A DNA stretch of 64,000 nucleotides, taken from the NCBI RefSeq assembly GCF_000185145.2, contig NZ_GL833119.1, positions 1 to 64,000 of the forward strand, read 5' to 3'. The notes beneath the pieces are model-generated. The model was not told where the DNA came from and made no database searches. It was given only the letters and a program-made list of their open reading frames with translations. How positions within the stretch are numbered: the stretch's first letter is position 1; every line of letters starts with the position of its first letter. The position numbers and the translations under genes were made by a program. The DNA is from Hoylesella oralis ATCC 33269 (lineage in GTDB: Bacteria > Bacteroidota > Bacteroidia > Bacteroidales > Bacteroidaceae). Positions 63,509 to 64,000 of the stretch are shown here, piece after piece.

Positions 63509-64000
63509 CTATTTATTGCCTGTAACGATGAGTTTCTTAGCTTTCGAGGCCTTAGAACTGCCGTCGGAAGCTATCCGAACCCTGTAAAGATATACGCCGG
63601 TTTGCAGGCGTGTGCCTCCGTCTACCGTCAAATTCCAGTCTACGGTGTAGGCTCCATTGGTGTTAACCCCGCTCTCTGTATGCTTCCAAAGCAGTCTTCC
63701 GCTCATGTCGAACACATCTATTTCCACATCCATCATGCTGCCCGTGCGATCGTGGTTGATGATGAATGTGGTCGAAGTGGATGCCGGATTATTAGTACAG
63801 CTTACGTTGAACAGCGACGGTTCCAAGCCCTGCACTACGTTGAAGGTCAGTTCGGTCGTAGAACTATTATTGAGTATGTCCCATGCACGGAATTGCAAGC
63901 GGTGTACACCGGCCGCCAGTTCGGGAATAGAGTAGTATGTACTTCCCTTGGTATAAGAACCGAAGTCGTACGTAAAGTTCTCGTTGAGCGTGTAGGTTTT
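63509..64000 (-). CDS. porU: Type IX secretion sortase PorU, C-terminal end (partial)
   Basis: Only the last 163 residues lie in the window; the frame is open to the right edge with no start. The visible part reads KTYTLNENFTYDFGSYTKGS, then ELAAGVHRLQFRAWDILNNS, a spacer, and a beta-rich sorting-type end (IDVFDMSGRLLWKHTESG, GVYLYRVRIASDGSS, KAKKLIVTGNK). This matches the C-terminus of gingipain-like PorU proteins, and the downstream porV supports the call. PorU cuts the sorting domain off type IX cargo and joins the cargo to lipopolysaccharide. Confidence 0.85.
   Translation of the reverse strand, partial: KTYTLNENFTYDFGSYTKGSTYYSIPELAAGVHRLQFRAWDILNNSSTTELTFNVVQGLEPSLFNVSCTNNPASTSTTFIINHDRTGSMMDVEIDVFDMSGRLLWKHTESGVNTNGAYTVDWNLTVDGGTRLQTGVYLYRVRIASDGSSKASKAKKLIVTGNK

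Overview
The window is chromosomal DNA from a Bacteroidales bacterium, most likely of the Prevotella group. The evidence is the 5' end of a Bacteroidetes-type 16S rRNA gene at the left edge, many promoters with the Bacteroidetes -7 element TAnnTTTG, a SusC/SusD starch locus, and the type IX secretion genes porU and porV at the right edge. Genus-level placement is inference.

Layout. 1-600 holds the start of a 16S gene (leftward) with its promoter and leader. 0.6-13.7 kb carries a maltose/galactoside-type acetyltransferase, a retropepsin-PDZ protein, a leftward operon (BlaI-like repressor, BlaR1-like M56 sensor with a TonB domain, TPR protein, TlpA-like thioredoxin), an outer-membrane beta-barrel protein beside a membrane-anchored winged-helix regulator, serine acetyltransferase, an OmpA-type lipoprotein and an FMN/Fe-S membrane protein. 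13.8-19.7 kb holds purL, a split chromate-type transporter and an EamA exporter. 19.8-21.0 kb is an AT-rich islet with a frameshifted Cys-rich gene of unknown function and a small membrane protein. 21.0-22.9 kb is an ECF sigma/anti-sigma pair.

23-48.8 kb is a starch and maltodextrin locus. The leftward operon malQ-susB (GH97)-pulA-susA ends in a clear intrinsic terminator. It is followed by a PAP2 protein, an MFS sugar transporter and a LacI-type regulator. Diverging from the regulator is susC-susD-susE-susF, then a GH53 galactanase, a modular GH13 amylase and a second GH53 galactanase. A 15-base string containing the palindrome GCAAACGTTTGC occurs both before malQ and between lacI and susC. 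This suggests that one LacI regulator controls both arms. In the model, SusC/D/E/F and the secreted amylase act at the surface, SusA/PulA/SusB act in the periplasm, the MFS protein imports the products, and MalQ works in the cytoplasm. The two GH53 enzymes point to a galactan component as well.

49-64 kb is mostly housekeeping: a MacA/MacB/LolD-like efflux set, an ABC exporter, nadK, a DJ-1 family protein, ispD, recG, a LysM-M23 peptidase, ispF, porV and the 3' end of porU. The amylase and the second GH53 end in similar tails resembling type IX sorting domains, which fits the presence of porU/porV.

Small dispersed palindromic repeats (CTCCC...GGGAG type, and AGGTATTCTAA hairpins) lie in many intergenic gaps. 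No tRNA, CRISPR array or intact insertion sequence was seen. Most starts were moved from the longest open frame to the ATG that gives a proper signal peptide or family N-terminus.
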